In this document: positions 26,339 to 33,691 of the stretch, piece after piece
Layout of the letters: the number at the start of each line of letters is the position of its first letter
Numbering within the stretch: the stretch's first letter is position 1
Assembly: GCA_029548395.1 (NCBI GenBank)
Contig: JAKPNM010000013.1
Span: 1-52,771, forward strand
Direction of reading: 5' to 3'
Length of the DNA stretch: 52,771 nt
Source of the DNA: Bacillota bacterium
GTDB taxonomy: Bacteria > Bacillota > Clostridia > Christensenellales > Aristaeellaceae
Notes under the pieces: model-generated
What the model saw: the letters and a program-made list of their open reading frames with translations, nothing else
Told to the model about the DNA's origin: nothing
The model's database searches: none
Position numbers and translations under genes: made by a program

Positions 26339-27410
26339 AGGCTTTACCAACCTCCTCATTGACGTAGATTCGCTTGCCATCACGGCCAAACACATACAGG
26401 TTCTTGCGGTGGATTCTCACTGTTAACATGTCAGTCAGCGGGCGCTGCGTTTTCGACATTTCCTTGACAAAAATCTTCTCCGGGGTATCCAGCTGATACA
26501 AAAACTCAGAGCCATGATTTTCAAAGCTCTTCACATTGCAGCGAAGGATCACATGGTCATCATCCGCATCCGCGCAGTCAAACTCCACATCCCTTGGGCG
26601 GAAGCCCACCTGATAATCCGCTGCAGGGACAATGTTCATACCAGGGTCTCCCACAAACTGCGCTACAAAAACACAGTTGGGGTCATTGTGGATTTCCGTG
26701 GGTGTTCCCTGCTGCATGATCTTGCCTTCATTCATGACCACGATATTGGTACCCATGGTCATGGCCTCAATTTGATCATGTGTCACATATATGAAGGTAG
26801 ATTTCAGTTCCTCATGCAACTGGATCAGCTCCGTACGCATTTCACTGCGGAGCTTGGCATCCAGATTGCTCAAGGGTTCATCCATCAGGAAGCACTCGGG
26901 ATATTTTGCGATCGCCCGAGCCAATGCCACGCGCTGCCGCTGTCCACCGGACAGCTTTGCGGGCTTCCGCATGGCATATTCGGTCAGACCCACGACATCC
27001 AGCGCGTGATCCACACGCTCCTTGATTTCGAATCTTGGGATTCTGGCATTGACGAGGCCGAATTCGATATTTTCCCGCACCGTCATGTGGGGATAAAGAG
27101 CGTAATTCTGGAACACCATGGCCAAACCCCTGTCGCCAGGATCCAAATTGGTAATATCGATATCCGCCATCATAATCTTGCCGTCCGTGATTTCTTCCAG
27201 GCCGGCGATCATCCGCAGCATGGTGGTTTTACCACAGCCGGAAGGCCCCACCAAAACTGTGAAACTGCCATGTGGAATGGTGAGCGTCACATCATCCACC
27301 GCCCGCTTGGCGGGCAATTCCTTTTCTTTTGAAAAGATACCACGGCGTTTTTTCTGATTCTTGGAAATGCCGTATATTTTAACAATGTTCTGTAAATGAA
27401 TATCCGCCAT
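26304..27410 (-). CDS. Sugar ABC-transporter ATPase, UgpC/MsmK type
   Basis: A 368-residue ATP-binding subunit. Walker A GPSGCGKTT (about residues 55-63), the signature LSGGQRQRVALARAI (about 152-166), Walker B CFLMDEPLSNLDAKLR and the switch His in YVTHDQIEAM are all present. A C-terminal regulatory beta domain (TOBE-like, about 245-368) completes the usual length. A 20-residue lysine/arginine-rich insertion (SKNQKKRRGIFSKEKELPAK) after the first strand is longer than in MsmK. Because the ATPase is encoded with its permeases, the island importer is self-sufficient, in contrast to the plus-strand operon to its left. It starts 6 bp after the deacetylase gene. Confidence 0.95.
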   Translation of the reverse strand: MADIHLQNIVKIYGISKNQKKRRGIFSKEKELPAKRAVDDVTLTIPHGSFTVLVGPSGCGKTTMLRMIAGLEEITDGKIMMADIDITNLDPGDRGLAMVFQNYALYPHMTVRENIEFGLVNARIPRFEIKERVDHALDVVGLTEYAMRKPAKLSGGQRQRVALARAIAKYPECFLMDEPLSNLDAKLRSEMRTELIQLHEELKSTFIYVTHDQIEAMTMGTNIVVMNEGKIMQQGTPTEIHNDPNCVFVAQFVGDPGMNIVPAADYQVGFRPRDVEFDCADADDDHVILRCNVKSFENHGSEFLYQLDTPEKIFVKEMSKTQRPLTDMLTVRIHRKNLYVFGRDGKRIYVNEEVGKAYAEFKRHWQPV

Positions 27411-27416
27411 TAATCA

Positions 27417-28154
27417 TCACTCCAAATCCCGGAAAGTAGCCAATGTAACGGCTGCCTTGGATATATACTGACATACATCGGGGTCCGTGAGCGCCGCGTG
27501 CTCCATGGAACGCTGGGCATTATAGCTGGAATTGTTCAGCAGCCACTCGTCCGGAAACGCCGGGTGCACCATCATTTCCGCCACAGGATAGCCCGATAAC
27601 GACCTGATCAGGCACAGGCATTTTTCTTTCAGGTCCCCCGGGGTTTCGCCCGGCTTTACCTTGAAGTTCCCCTCAAAATAGGCGCGGGAAAACCGACTCG
27701 TTGCCAAGTCCCGCACAGGCAGCTTCTCTTCCTCCGCCAGCCTTCGGATCGCGCAGCTTGCCTTGGTGAACTTTTGATGCGCATACAGGTGGGAGTCCAT
27801 GTGGGTGGGTGTTCGGCCGGTCAACTCCACAAAGCGATGATACTGTGCCCGCATCTCCTGATACAATTCTTCCTCATCGTATCGGTCATCACTGCCAAGC
27901 GCCGACGGCTTCAAAAACATACCGTTCTCCGTAAGGCTGGGCCCGTTCGTCAACGGACTTCCCAGGCTGATGTTGACATGCAGCCCCACTGCCAGATCAG
28001 GATTTTCCCGGGCGATGGCAGCCGCACCCTGCGTGCCCGGCATATTGACCATCATGGTTGTAGATGTGACGATTCCACGCTTCATTGCATCCAGGATCCC
28101 CTGCGTCACACCATCTGAAAGGCCAAAATCATCCGCATTTACGATCAGTTTCAT
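27417..28154 (-). CDS. ChbG/YdjC-family carbohydrate deacetylase
   Basis: A 245-residue metal-dependent deacetylase of the YdjC/ChbG fold. The N-terminal LIVNADDFGLSDGV supplies the metal-binding Asp pair, VGLHVNISLGSPL a metal histidine, and THMDSHLYAHQ a further His. ChbG removes an acetyl group from chitobiose-6-phosphate and related oligosaccharides before hydrolysis by a GH4 enzyme in Escherichia coli. Here the gene likewise overlaps a GH4 gene (4 bases), strongly suggesting that the imported glycoside carries an N-acetylhexosamine or other acylated sugar. No signal peptide is present, so it is cytosolic. Confidence 0.88.
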   Translation of the reverse strand: MKLIVNADDFGLSDGVTQGILDAMKRGIVTSTTMMVNMPGTQGAAAIARENPDLAVGLHVNISLGSPLTNGPSLTENGMFLKPSALGSDDRYDEEELYQEMRAQYHRFVELTGRTPTHMDSHLYAHQKFTKASCAIRRLAEEEKLPVRDLATSRFSRAYFEGNFKVKPGETPGDLKEKCLCLIRSLSGYPVAEMMVHPAFPDEWLLNNSSYNAQRSMEHAALTDPDVCQYISKAAVTLATFRDLE

Positions 28155-29473
28155 GTTAACTCCGGCCAGTAACGCTGGTTTGCGTCAATCAGGTCGTCAA
28201 GCACTGCCCGGGCCTTCTTCGCATCTACCAGGGTGCGGTTCAGCGTCAGCGCCTGAAGCGCTTTCTTGTACGATCCTTCAAAATAACTATCCACGGTCAA
28301 ACACTCATAAGCGTATTGCCCCTCCATCAGGCCCTTCATGAACACATCAATCTGACCAAACGGAACTGCAGTCACGCCATTCCTGCCCACATGGGCAACG
28401 GTTTCGACCATCGCATTCTCATGGAAATTGGTTACCGTATCATTGTTTCTGGTGATCATAATAAAGGTTTCGCCCTTATCATACGCAATGCTGGAGGCCA
28501 CATCCACGATCATATCCGCATGGGCTTCGCTCCTGGCAATGGTCAGCCCCCGGGTTGTGCCCCGCTGAACGGCTTGCCTGCACTGGGTAAACACACGCTT
28601 TTCTCTTCCGTTTTTGACTTCCTCCGTGCGGGTATGGTCCGTATCCAGCCGGGCCACCACCTGTTCCGGATACAGGTAATATTGCAGGTATGTGTTGGGT
28701 ACATAATCCGGGAAGTCCCGCATGATGGTCTGCACCATAGCGTATGTATGCAGCCAGGAGGCGTCCCGTTCCGCCGCATCAGCAGGCAGGAAGCCCTCGT
28801 TCAGGATTTTTTCCCGCAAAGGCGCCAGCAAGTCATTCCCGTCCCTGTCCTTCAGCTTTGTGAACCAGCCAAAATGATTCAACCCCACGTATTCGGGCAC
28901 GATATCCTCACGCTGGATTCCCAGGATCTTGGCAAAGGACTGCAATAGATTGACCGGCTGGTCACACATATTGATGATTTTTTTGTCCTTCGGAAACACT
29001 CTTTCCAGCGCCAGCGCTACGATGGCAGCGGGATTTGTATAGTTGAGGATCCAGGGATCGTCGGCGTAGGTCCGGGCATCCCGGACGATTTCAATCATAT
29101 CCGGAATGGACCGCAACCCATAGGCAAAGCCGCCGGGACCACAGGTCTCCTGGCCCACCACGCCATGCGCCAGCGGAATCTGCTCATCCATCATCCGCAT
29201 GTCAAAGCCGCCGGTGCGAATCTGGCAGAATACAAAATCCGCATCCCGGTAAGCCCGTTCTTTATCGGTGGTATACATAAATTTCAGTTCGGGATATTCT
29301 TCCGCAAACAGGACTTTTGCAAACTCGCCAATTACCGCCTGACGCTCTGCGTCAATATCATAAAGCCGCAGCTCTTCCAGGGGAAACTCGTATTTCTTCT
29401 GGCACAGGCTCTTGAGCAAACCAGGAGTCCATGTGGAGCCCCCTCCAACAATTACAACTATGTTTTTCTTCAC
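28151..29473 (-). CDS. GH4 NAD-dependent glycosidase (6-phospho-glycosidase type)
   Basis: A 440-residue family 4 glycosidase, which hydrolyses glycosides by an NAD+- and Mn2+-dependent oxidation/elimination route. The N-terminal VVIVGGGSTWTPGLLKSL binds NAD. DADFVFCQIRTGGFDMRMMD and QETCGPGGFAYGLRSIPDM are family hallmarks. The metal-site cysteine lies in NMCDQPVNLL and the metal histidine in GLNHFGWF. The four residues after that Cys help define specificity: from memory CDMP marks phospho-alpha-glucosidases and CN-x-P phospho-beta-glucosidases; CDQP here is closest to the first but not identical. GTG 29473 is chosen because GAGAGG precedes it by 9 bases. No PTS gene is present, so how a 6-phosphate would arise is open. 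Confidence 0.87.
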   Translation of the reverse strand: MKKNIVVIVGGGSTWTPGLLKSLCQKKYEFPLEELRLYDIDAERQAVIGEFAKVLFAEEYPELKFMYTTDKERAYRDADFVFCQIRTGGFDMRMMDEQIPLAHGVVGQETCGPGGFAYGLRSIPDMIEIVRDARTYADDPWILNYTNPAAIVALALERVFPKDKKIINMCDQPVNLLQSFAKILGIQREDIVPEYVGLNHFGWFTKLKDRDGNDLLAPLREKILNEGFLPADAAERDASWLHTYAMVQTIMRDFPDYVPNTYLQYYLYPEQVVARLDTDHTRTEEVKNGREKRVFTQCRQAVQRGTTRGLTIARSEAHADMIVDVASSIAYDKGETFIMITRNNDTVTNFHENAMVETVAHVGRNGVTAVPFGQIDVFMKGLMEGQYAYECLTVDSYFEGSYKKALQALTLNRTLVDAKKARAVLDDLIDANQRYWPELT

Positions 29474-29597
29474 AGTCAGACACCTCTCAGGTTCGCTTTT
29501 GTTACAAATAAAGCTTATCAACTTTTGTGCAGTTCATCAATCTTTCAAACCTTTTCTGTATCCATGGAACAGAACCGGAAACATGTAACATTCCCCC

Positions 29598-29609
29598 GTA
29601 ATATATTAC
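29598..29609. promoter_or_regulatory. Palindrome in the divergent promoter region
   Basis: GTAATATATTAC is a perfect 12-bp palindrome midway between the divergently transcribed GH4 operon and RpiR gene. A second imperfect dyad (AAACAG-A-CTGTTT) lies at about 29627-29639. Either could be the RpiR operator. Confidence 0.35.
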
Positions 29610-29661
29610 TTTTCCATCATTTCTTGAAACAGACTGTTTGATATGATATATCTACAAAGGG

Positions 29662-30462
29662 GTGAATGCCATTTTTCAAAGTTTTTCAGCTGATGTAATC
29701 AACGCTCTCAGCCCGCTTGAGCTGGAAATTCTTCGTTACATCAACAAGCATAAAGAAGATATCGCCAACATGTCCATCCATGATTTGGCCAAGACCACCT
29801 TTGTATCCGCCACCACCATCATTCGGCTTTGCAAAAAACTGAATCTGGAAGGATACAGCCACTTAAAATACTTCCTCCGGGACCAAGCGGCCTCCCGGCA
29901 ACAGGAGGAGAGCATTTACGCCTCCTGTTCCCTGCAGGATCTTTTGGCGGAGGAGCTGTCTGACATCGAGCGAACCGCGAAGGGGATTGATCTGCAGGCA
30001 GTGAACGAGATTGCCGCTTTAATGCATCAGAAGACCCATATCCATTTCTTCGCCAAGGGCCTGACCAGCATTGTTTTTGAATATGCTTCCCGCCATCTGC
30101 TTTCACTTTCCCGCCATGTGACATTATATCAGGATACCCACATCGCCTACATCCAGGCAGAACAATTGACGGAAAATGACATTGTTTTCCTCGCCTCCTT
30201 AAGCGGTGAAACGGAACAGGTGGTCCGTGTAGCCCAGATCGCCAGAGCCCGTAATGCCAAAACCGTTACCTTCACTGTCAAGCCTACTTCCAGATTAGCC
30301 AAGCTGGGCGATTACCATTTCCATCTGGTGAATGACGCCACCACTACTCTGGATGTGGACACCAAATCCCGTTGTCAGCTAATGCTGATTCTGAATATAA
30401 TTATCAAAGCATTTGTCCGGCAGTCTGCGCTGGCAATGACACAATCAAAACCACAGGCTTAA
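29662..30462 (+). CDS. RpiR-family transcriptional regulator
   Basis: A 266-residue regulator with an N-terminal helix-turn-helix (SIHDLAKTTFVSATTIIRLC, about residues 36-56) and a C-terminal SIS sugar-phosphate-binding domain (IHFFAKGLTSIVFEYASRHL; IVFLASLSGETEQVVRVAQI). RpiR proteins sense phosphosugars, in line with GH4 substrates. It is divergent from the operon it presumably controls. The start is uncertain: GTG 29662 lies inside AAAGGGGTGA, which itself looks like the ribosome binding site, while the in-frame ATT at 29671 is at proper spacing from it. No other ATG/GTG/TTG occurs before the helix-turn-helix. It is followed by a terminator. Confidence 0.88.
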   Translation: MNAIFQSFSADVINALSPLELEILRYINKHKEDIANMSIHDLAKTTFVSATTIIRLCKKLNLEGYSHLKYFLRDQAASRQQEESIYASCSLQDLLAEELSDIERTAKGIDLQAVNEIAALMHQKTHIHFFAKGLTSIVFEYASRHLLSLSRHVTLYQDTHIAYIQAEQLTENDIVFLASLSGETEQVVRVAQIARARNAKTVTFTVKPTSRLAKLGDYHFHLVNDATTTLDVDTKSRCQLMLILNIIIKAFVRQSALAMTQSKPQA

Positions 30463-30487
30463 CCGGCAGTGCGGAACATAGACAAAG

Positions 30488-30517
30488 CGGTTTTGACAAT
30501 TGATCTAAAACCGTTTT
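30488..30517 (+). terminator. Terminator after the RpiR gene
   Basis: CGGTTTT (30488-30494) pairs with AAAACCG (30507-30513) and is followed by TTTTG. It lies 26 bp after the RpiR stop codon. Confidence 0.55.
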
Positions 30518-30675
30518 GTCATGACACGAAAATCTTTTTATATAAATAAGCAACGGGAAGAACACAAATGAAGTGAAATCTTTGGTTCCTGCTTCTATGA
30601 CTTCTCTTATAAACACAGCCCATATTCAGTAAGGGGACAGGCAAGGGTACAAAGCCCGAATACGCAGGGTTGCAT

Positions 30676-30712
30676 AAAATAGACCCTCGACCTCTTCAAT
30701 GAAATCAAGGGT
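30676..30712 (-). terminator. tRNA-Val terminator
   Basis: On the minus strand, 6 bases after the tRNA CCA, ACCCTTGA (30712-30705) pairs with TCGAGGGT (30690-30683) with one mismatch, followed by CTATTTT. Confidence 0.65.
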
Positions 30713-30762
30713 TATTCTGGTGGGATTAATTGGGCTCGAACCAACGACCTCCACGATGTCAA
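30676..30762 (-). repeat. Right repeat: 3' part of tRNA-Val plus terminator
   Basis: The intact partner of the repeat at 19549-19635 (79 of 87 identical). It runs from the anticodon loop of the tRNA through the encoded CCA to the end of the terminator. This is the segment typically duplicated when an element integrates at a tRNA gene. Confidence 0.8.
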
Positions 30763-30794
30763 CGTGGCGCTCTAGCCAACTGAGCTATAATCCC
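30718..30794 (-). tRNA. tRNA-Val (anticodon GAC)
   Basis: The minus strand folds as a full cloverleaf. The acceptor is GGGATTA/TAATCCC followed by encoded ACCA. The D arm is GCTC/GAGC, the anticodon stem CCACG/CGTGG with loop TTGACAT (anticodon GAC, valine), and the T arm GTTGG-TTCGAGC-CCAAT. The terminator follows. Its 3' half is repeated at 19549-19635. Confidence 0.95.
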
Positions 30795-30869
30795 GCTGGC
30801 GCAGTTGGAAGTTTAGCATATCCGTGCATGGAATGCAAGCCGTGCGGGGCGCTCACCCGGCATAACACC

Positions 30870-32387
30870 TCATTGCCGCTCCATGCGCCTGAAGTAGGCC
30901 TCCAGCAGCAGGCGCGCCACCGGATCCATGGGGCGGTGGACCGGCTTGACAGTGTCCGCGAAAGACATCATGACCGGCGCTTCGGGCGTGAAAACAGGCC
31001 AGTAGGGCAGCTGGCCGTCGGCGGCATTGCTGCCGTTGGGGTCGCCGTGTTTGCAGAAGTTCGCCAGATAGTCGCACATTTGCCGGGCAAGGTCATAATG
31101 CTTCCCGACAAAGGGCCGCCAGCATTTGGCAAGCGTTTCAAAGAAAAACCACAGGTCCACGGAATGGAAGGCGCCCGGATCGTCCCATCCCGGGATCTCC
31201 GCGCCAAACTCATAGGCATACACAGGATCCCCGGATTTGCCTGCCGCCGCGCGGACCGCGATGTCAATGGCGCTCACCCTGCCTTCCTTGGCGATGCTTT
31301 CCCTGGTGGCGGGCGATGTGAACACGCTGATGAAGGCGTCGATGTCCAGGCCTTCTATTTTCTTTGCGTACTCAAGCAGCGAGGCGTCGTCATGGGCGGC
31401 GGGAGAGACATGGAACTCGTTGTCGGTGGAGCCCGTGATGACCGGGCAGCGCACGCGCCGCTGATGCAGATACCACTGGTCCGGCGGATAGGTCAGGTAG
31501 CTTCCGTCCACGCAGGCGGGCCAAAGGCCGCCCTCCTTCCAGGACAGCGCGGCGCTGAGCAGCTTCTCCCACGGCACCTGCCTTGCCTCCTCAAGGGATT
31601 TGACCTTGAGCACCTCGCGGAAGAAGATCCTGCCCCGCTCCTGCGCCTCCTTCAGGGATACGCACAGGCCCAGCCGCTCAGGATAGGCGCGGATAAACAG
31701 GCCGCTGATGATGACCGCGCGCCGGAAGAGGCCTTCATTGCCCGGATGTGAGATCTGCGCGCTGACGCTCATCCCGCCGGCGGATTGCCCGCCGATGGTG
31801 ATATTGTCCGGATCCCCTCCGAACGCGGCGATGTTCTCCTTCACCCACCGGGTGGCGAACCGCTGGTCCAGGAAACCGAAATTGGCGGTCCCGCTGTCCG
31901 CCTCGACGCTGATCTCAGGATGCGCCAGAAAGCCGAAGACGTTCAGGCGGTAGTTGACCGTGACGACAACCACCCCGCGGCGCGCGATGCGCTCGCCGTC
32001 AAACTCCATTTCCGTTGTGGCGCCCACCTGGAGGCCGCCGCCAAAGTACCAGACAAACACCGGCAGGTCCTTCTGACCCTCCGCGGGCGCCCAGACGTTC
32101 AGGTAGAGGCAGTCCTCGTCCATCAGGGGGTCATCATCCACCGCCCATTCACGGCTGTAGATGTTTTCCTTGTGTTTGCCGGTCACGGCCTGCGGGGTGA
32201 TGGGGCCGAAATCATACGCGTTCAGCACGCCCTCCCACGGGGGGCAGGGCTGCGGCGCCCGCCAGCGGTTCCCGCCTGTCGGCGGCGCGGCGAAGGGAAT
32301 GCCTTTGTAGCTGGTGACGCGCGGGTCAGCGGCCGGCAGGCCGCGGATAAGGCCATACTTTGTGGTAACTTCACGGATGAGCGGCAT
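30870..32387 (-). CDS. Type B carboxylesterase (para-nitrobenzyl esterase family)
   Basis: A 505-residue carboxylesterase. The N-terminal GLIRGLPAADPRVTSYKGIP and APPTGGNRWRAPQPCPPWEG are type B hallmarks; EDCLYLNVWAPAEGQKDLPV follows. The oxyanion loop reads VWYFGGGLQVG (the usual His before the glycines is replaced by Tyr-Phe), and GGQSAGG (about residue 198) holds the nucleophilic Ser. The acid is probably in GSTDNEF and the His in GAFHSVDLWFFFE. No signal peptide is present. ATG 32387 is chosen because GAGGAGGAA precedes it; the longer frame starts upstream of that site. It lies 76 bp from tRNA-Val, just outside the island, and is GC-rich like the core genome. Confidence 0.9.
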   Translation of the reverse strand: MPLIREVTTKYGLIRGLPAADPRVTSYKGIPFAAPPTGGNRWRAPQPCPPWEGVLNAYDFGPITPQAVTGKHKENIYSREWAVDDDPLMDEDCLYLNVWAPAEGQKDLPVFVWYFGGGLQVGATTEMEFDGERIARRGVVVVTVNYRLNVFGFLAHPEISVEADSGTANFGFLDQRFATRWVKENIAAFGGDPDNITIGGQSAGGMSVSAQISHPGNEGLFRRAVIISGLFIRAYPERLGLCVSLKEAQERGRIFFREVLKVKSLEEARQVPWEKLLSAALSWKEGGLWPACVDGSYLTYPPDQWYLHQRRVRCPVITGSTDNEFHVSPAAHDDASLLEYAKKIEGLDIDAFISVFTSPATRESIAKEGRVSAIDIAVRAAAGKSGDPVYAYEFGAEIPGWDDPGAFHSVDLWFFFETLAKCWRPFVGKHYDLARQMCDYLANFCKHGDPNGSNAADGQLPYWPVFTPEAPVMMSFADTVKPVHRPMDPVARLLLEAYFRRMERQ

Positions 32388-32772
32388 GCATTCTTCCTCC
32401 TCACAGCGTTTGCCTGGCATAAATTGCATTCATTTCAAGTAAATAATACAGCAGGACGTTTGTCCATGATCCGATATCCGCCTTCGCCTTGCTGTGATCA
32501 GCTTACCATGGATTCCGGGAAGGTCAATGCCGTTTCCAGGACTCCGCCGATGAAAACCCTTCAAAAAACGCTGTTTCGCGGCTTTGACAAGCTTCCCCGC
32601 GATGGGGCATGTCCTCAACACGCTGCTGTGCCTGTGCCGGTTCAAAACGAAGAAACGGATCAGAAGGGCAGTCGGGGACCAGTCGGTCTTGTCAGATTAG
32701 CGCCGTATGACAGCAAGGGGAAGGCGAATGCTGCGCGCCATCGCCGCGCGCAAACTCGATTACAGCGGGGCG
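32388..32772. other. Intergenic stretch without a recognisable gene
   Basis: About 385 bp between the divergent esterase and the receiver-like protein. Open frames crossing it are extensions of antisense frames of the esterase and show no family motifs. Apart from an inverted repeat GGAC-AAAC-GTCC near 32453-32464 close to the esterase start, I see nothing definite until the promoter at 32773. Confidence 0.4.
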
Positions 32773-32801
32773 TTGTCATTTTGGGGGCATCGGGCTATAA
32801 T
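32773..32801 (+). promoter_or_regulatory. Strong vegetative promoter
   Basis: TTGTCA (32773-32778) and TATAAT (32796-32801) are separated by exactly 17 bp, about 30 bases upstream of the start at 32830. Confidence 0.8.
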
Positions 32802-32829
32802 AGAACGCGTTAAGTGAAGGAGGAGATGA

Positions 32830-33636
32830 ATGTACAAGCTGCTGCTGGTCACCGACAGGGAGGATGTCCGGGAAGCCTTCCTGGGCATTCAGGACATGAA
32901 CAGGCTGATGTTTGAACCTCTGGCGCTCGCGGCGGAGGTGACGGAAGCCATGCACTACCTGGAGCGGCCGGGCGCCGACGCCATCGCAGTAGACATGCAA
33001 AACCAGGATGCCGCGCCGCTGATGGCCCACCTGGATGAGCGCTACCCCTACCTGCCCATCCTGCGCACCCACCGCCGCGGGGACGCGCTGCGCAATGAGC
33101 TGTCCATGCTGCGCGACGCGCTGGACCAGCTGCACGGTGATTTTTCCGACTATGACAACAACCCCGCCATGATCATGGCCAGGCTGCAAAACGAGGCCCT
33201 GCACAAGCTGCTGGAGGAGCGCATCGCCAACCGCGATGAGCTGGCCAGCCGCCTGCTGCTGGCGCGTTCGCCGATCTGCCCCAAGCGTCCCTGCCTGCTG
33301 TTTGAGTTTGACCTGCCCGAGGGCGCCCAGTATCTGGAGTCCCGCTGGAGCCACGGCTTTGAGCGGCTGGATTTGTCCCTGCGCGCCAATTTCTTCGGTC
33401 ACATCCCCGGGCCCATGGTGTACACAGCCGCGCTGATCAGCCCCCTGCGCCTGCGCGTGCTGGCCTGCAGCACCGAGGACATTACCGAAAAAGAGCTGGA
33501 CCTTCTTTCCTCACAGGCGCAGCGCGAGGTGCTGGAGACCGCCAAGCAGGTCAAGATGTTCATGGACCTGGAATTGGTCTGCACCCGTTTTATCGCGCTG
33601 AAGCAGCTGGATCACCTGATTCCAACCATCCGCTAA
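32830..33636 (+). CDS. Receiver-like protein of unknown function
   Basis: A 268-residue cytosolic protein. Residues 1-100 look like a response-regulator receiver: YKLLLVTDREDVREAFLGI opens like strand 1 with the acidic pocket, and GADAIAVDMQNQDAAPLMAH like strand 3. The canonical phosphoacceptor D-x-x-x-P and the conserved Lys are not convincing, so it is probably a pseudo-receiver. The C-terminal part (about 130-268) has no helix-turn-helix I can recognise; FEFDLPEGAQYLESRWSHGF may be a beta-alpha sensor domain. It has its own strong promoter, a GGAGGAG site, and is followed at 55 bp by the SPFH gene. Function unknown. Confidence 0.65.
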   Translation: MYKLLLVTDREDVREAFLGIQDMNRLMFEPLALAAEVTEAMHYLERPGADAIAVDMQNQDAAPLMAHLDERYPYLPILRTHRRGDALRNELSMLRDALDQLHGDFSDYDNNPAMIMARLQNEALHKLLEERIANRDELASRLLLARSPICPKRPCLLFEFDLPEGAQYLESRWSHGFERLDLSLRANFFGHIPGPMVYTAALISPLRLRVLACSTEDITEKELDLLSSQAQREVLETAKQVKMFMDLELVCTRFIALKQLDHLIPTIR

Positions 33637-33691
33637 CATACCCCGGAGAGACCTTTCGGATCGCCACCCAATCAAAACAGGAGGAACTGCC

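Larger units (their letters stand above)
19549..30762. mobile_element. Probable genomic island at tRNA-Val(GAC)
   Basis: The block is bounded by an 87-bp direct repeat covering the anticodon loop, T arm, acceptor end and terminator of tRNA-Val. One copy is part of the intact tRNA (30676-30762) and the other is an orphan, diverged copy (19549-19635). This is the footprint left by tyrosine-recombinase insertion at tRNA 3' ends. The roughly 11 kb between them is visibly lower in GC than the flanks and forms one self-contained catabolic module with its regulator. No integrase, excisionase or transposase gene is present, so the element is either decayed or was mobilised in trans. An ancient tandem tRNA duplication is the alternative. 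Confidence 0.55.

Noticed and set aside
30699..31751. A 350-codon plus-strand open frame starting with a GLEPTTSTMSTWRS-type peptide
   Set aside because: Its first part is the antisense of tRNA-Val, a well-known spurious peptide pattern, and the rest is antisense to the carboxylesterase gene.
31785..32813. A 342-codon plus-strand frame running through the 32.4-32.8 kb gap
   Set aside because: Most of it is antisense to the carboxylesterase, and the part in the gap shows no motif.
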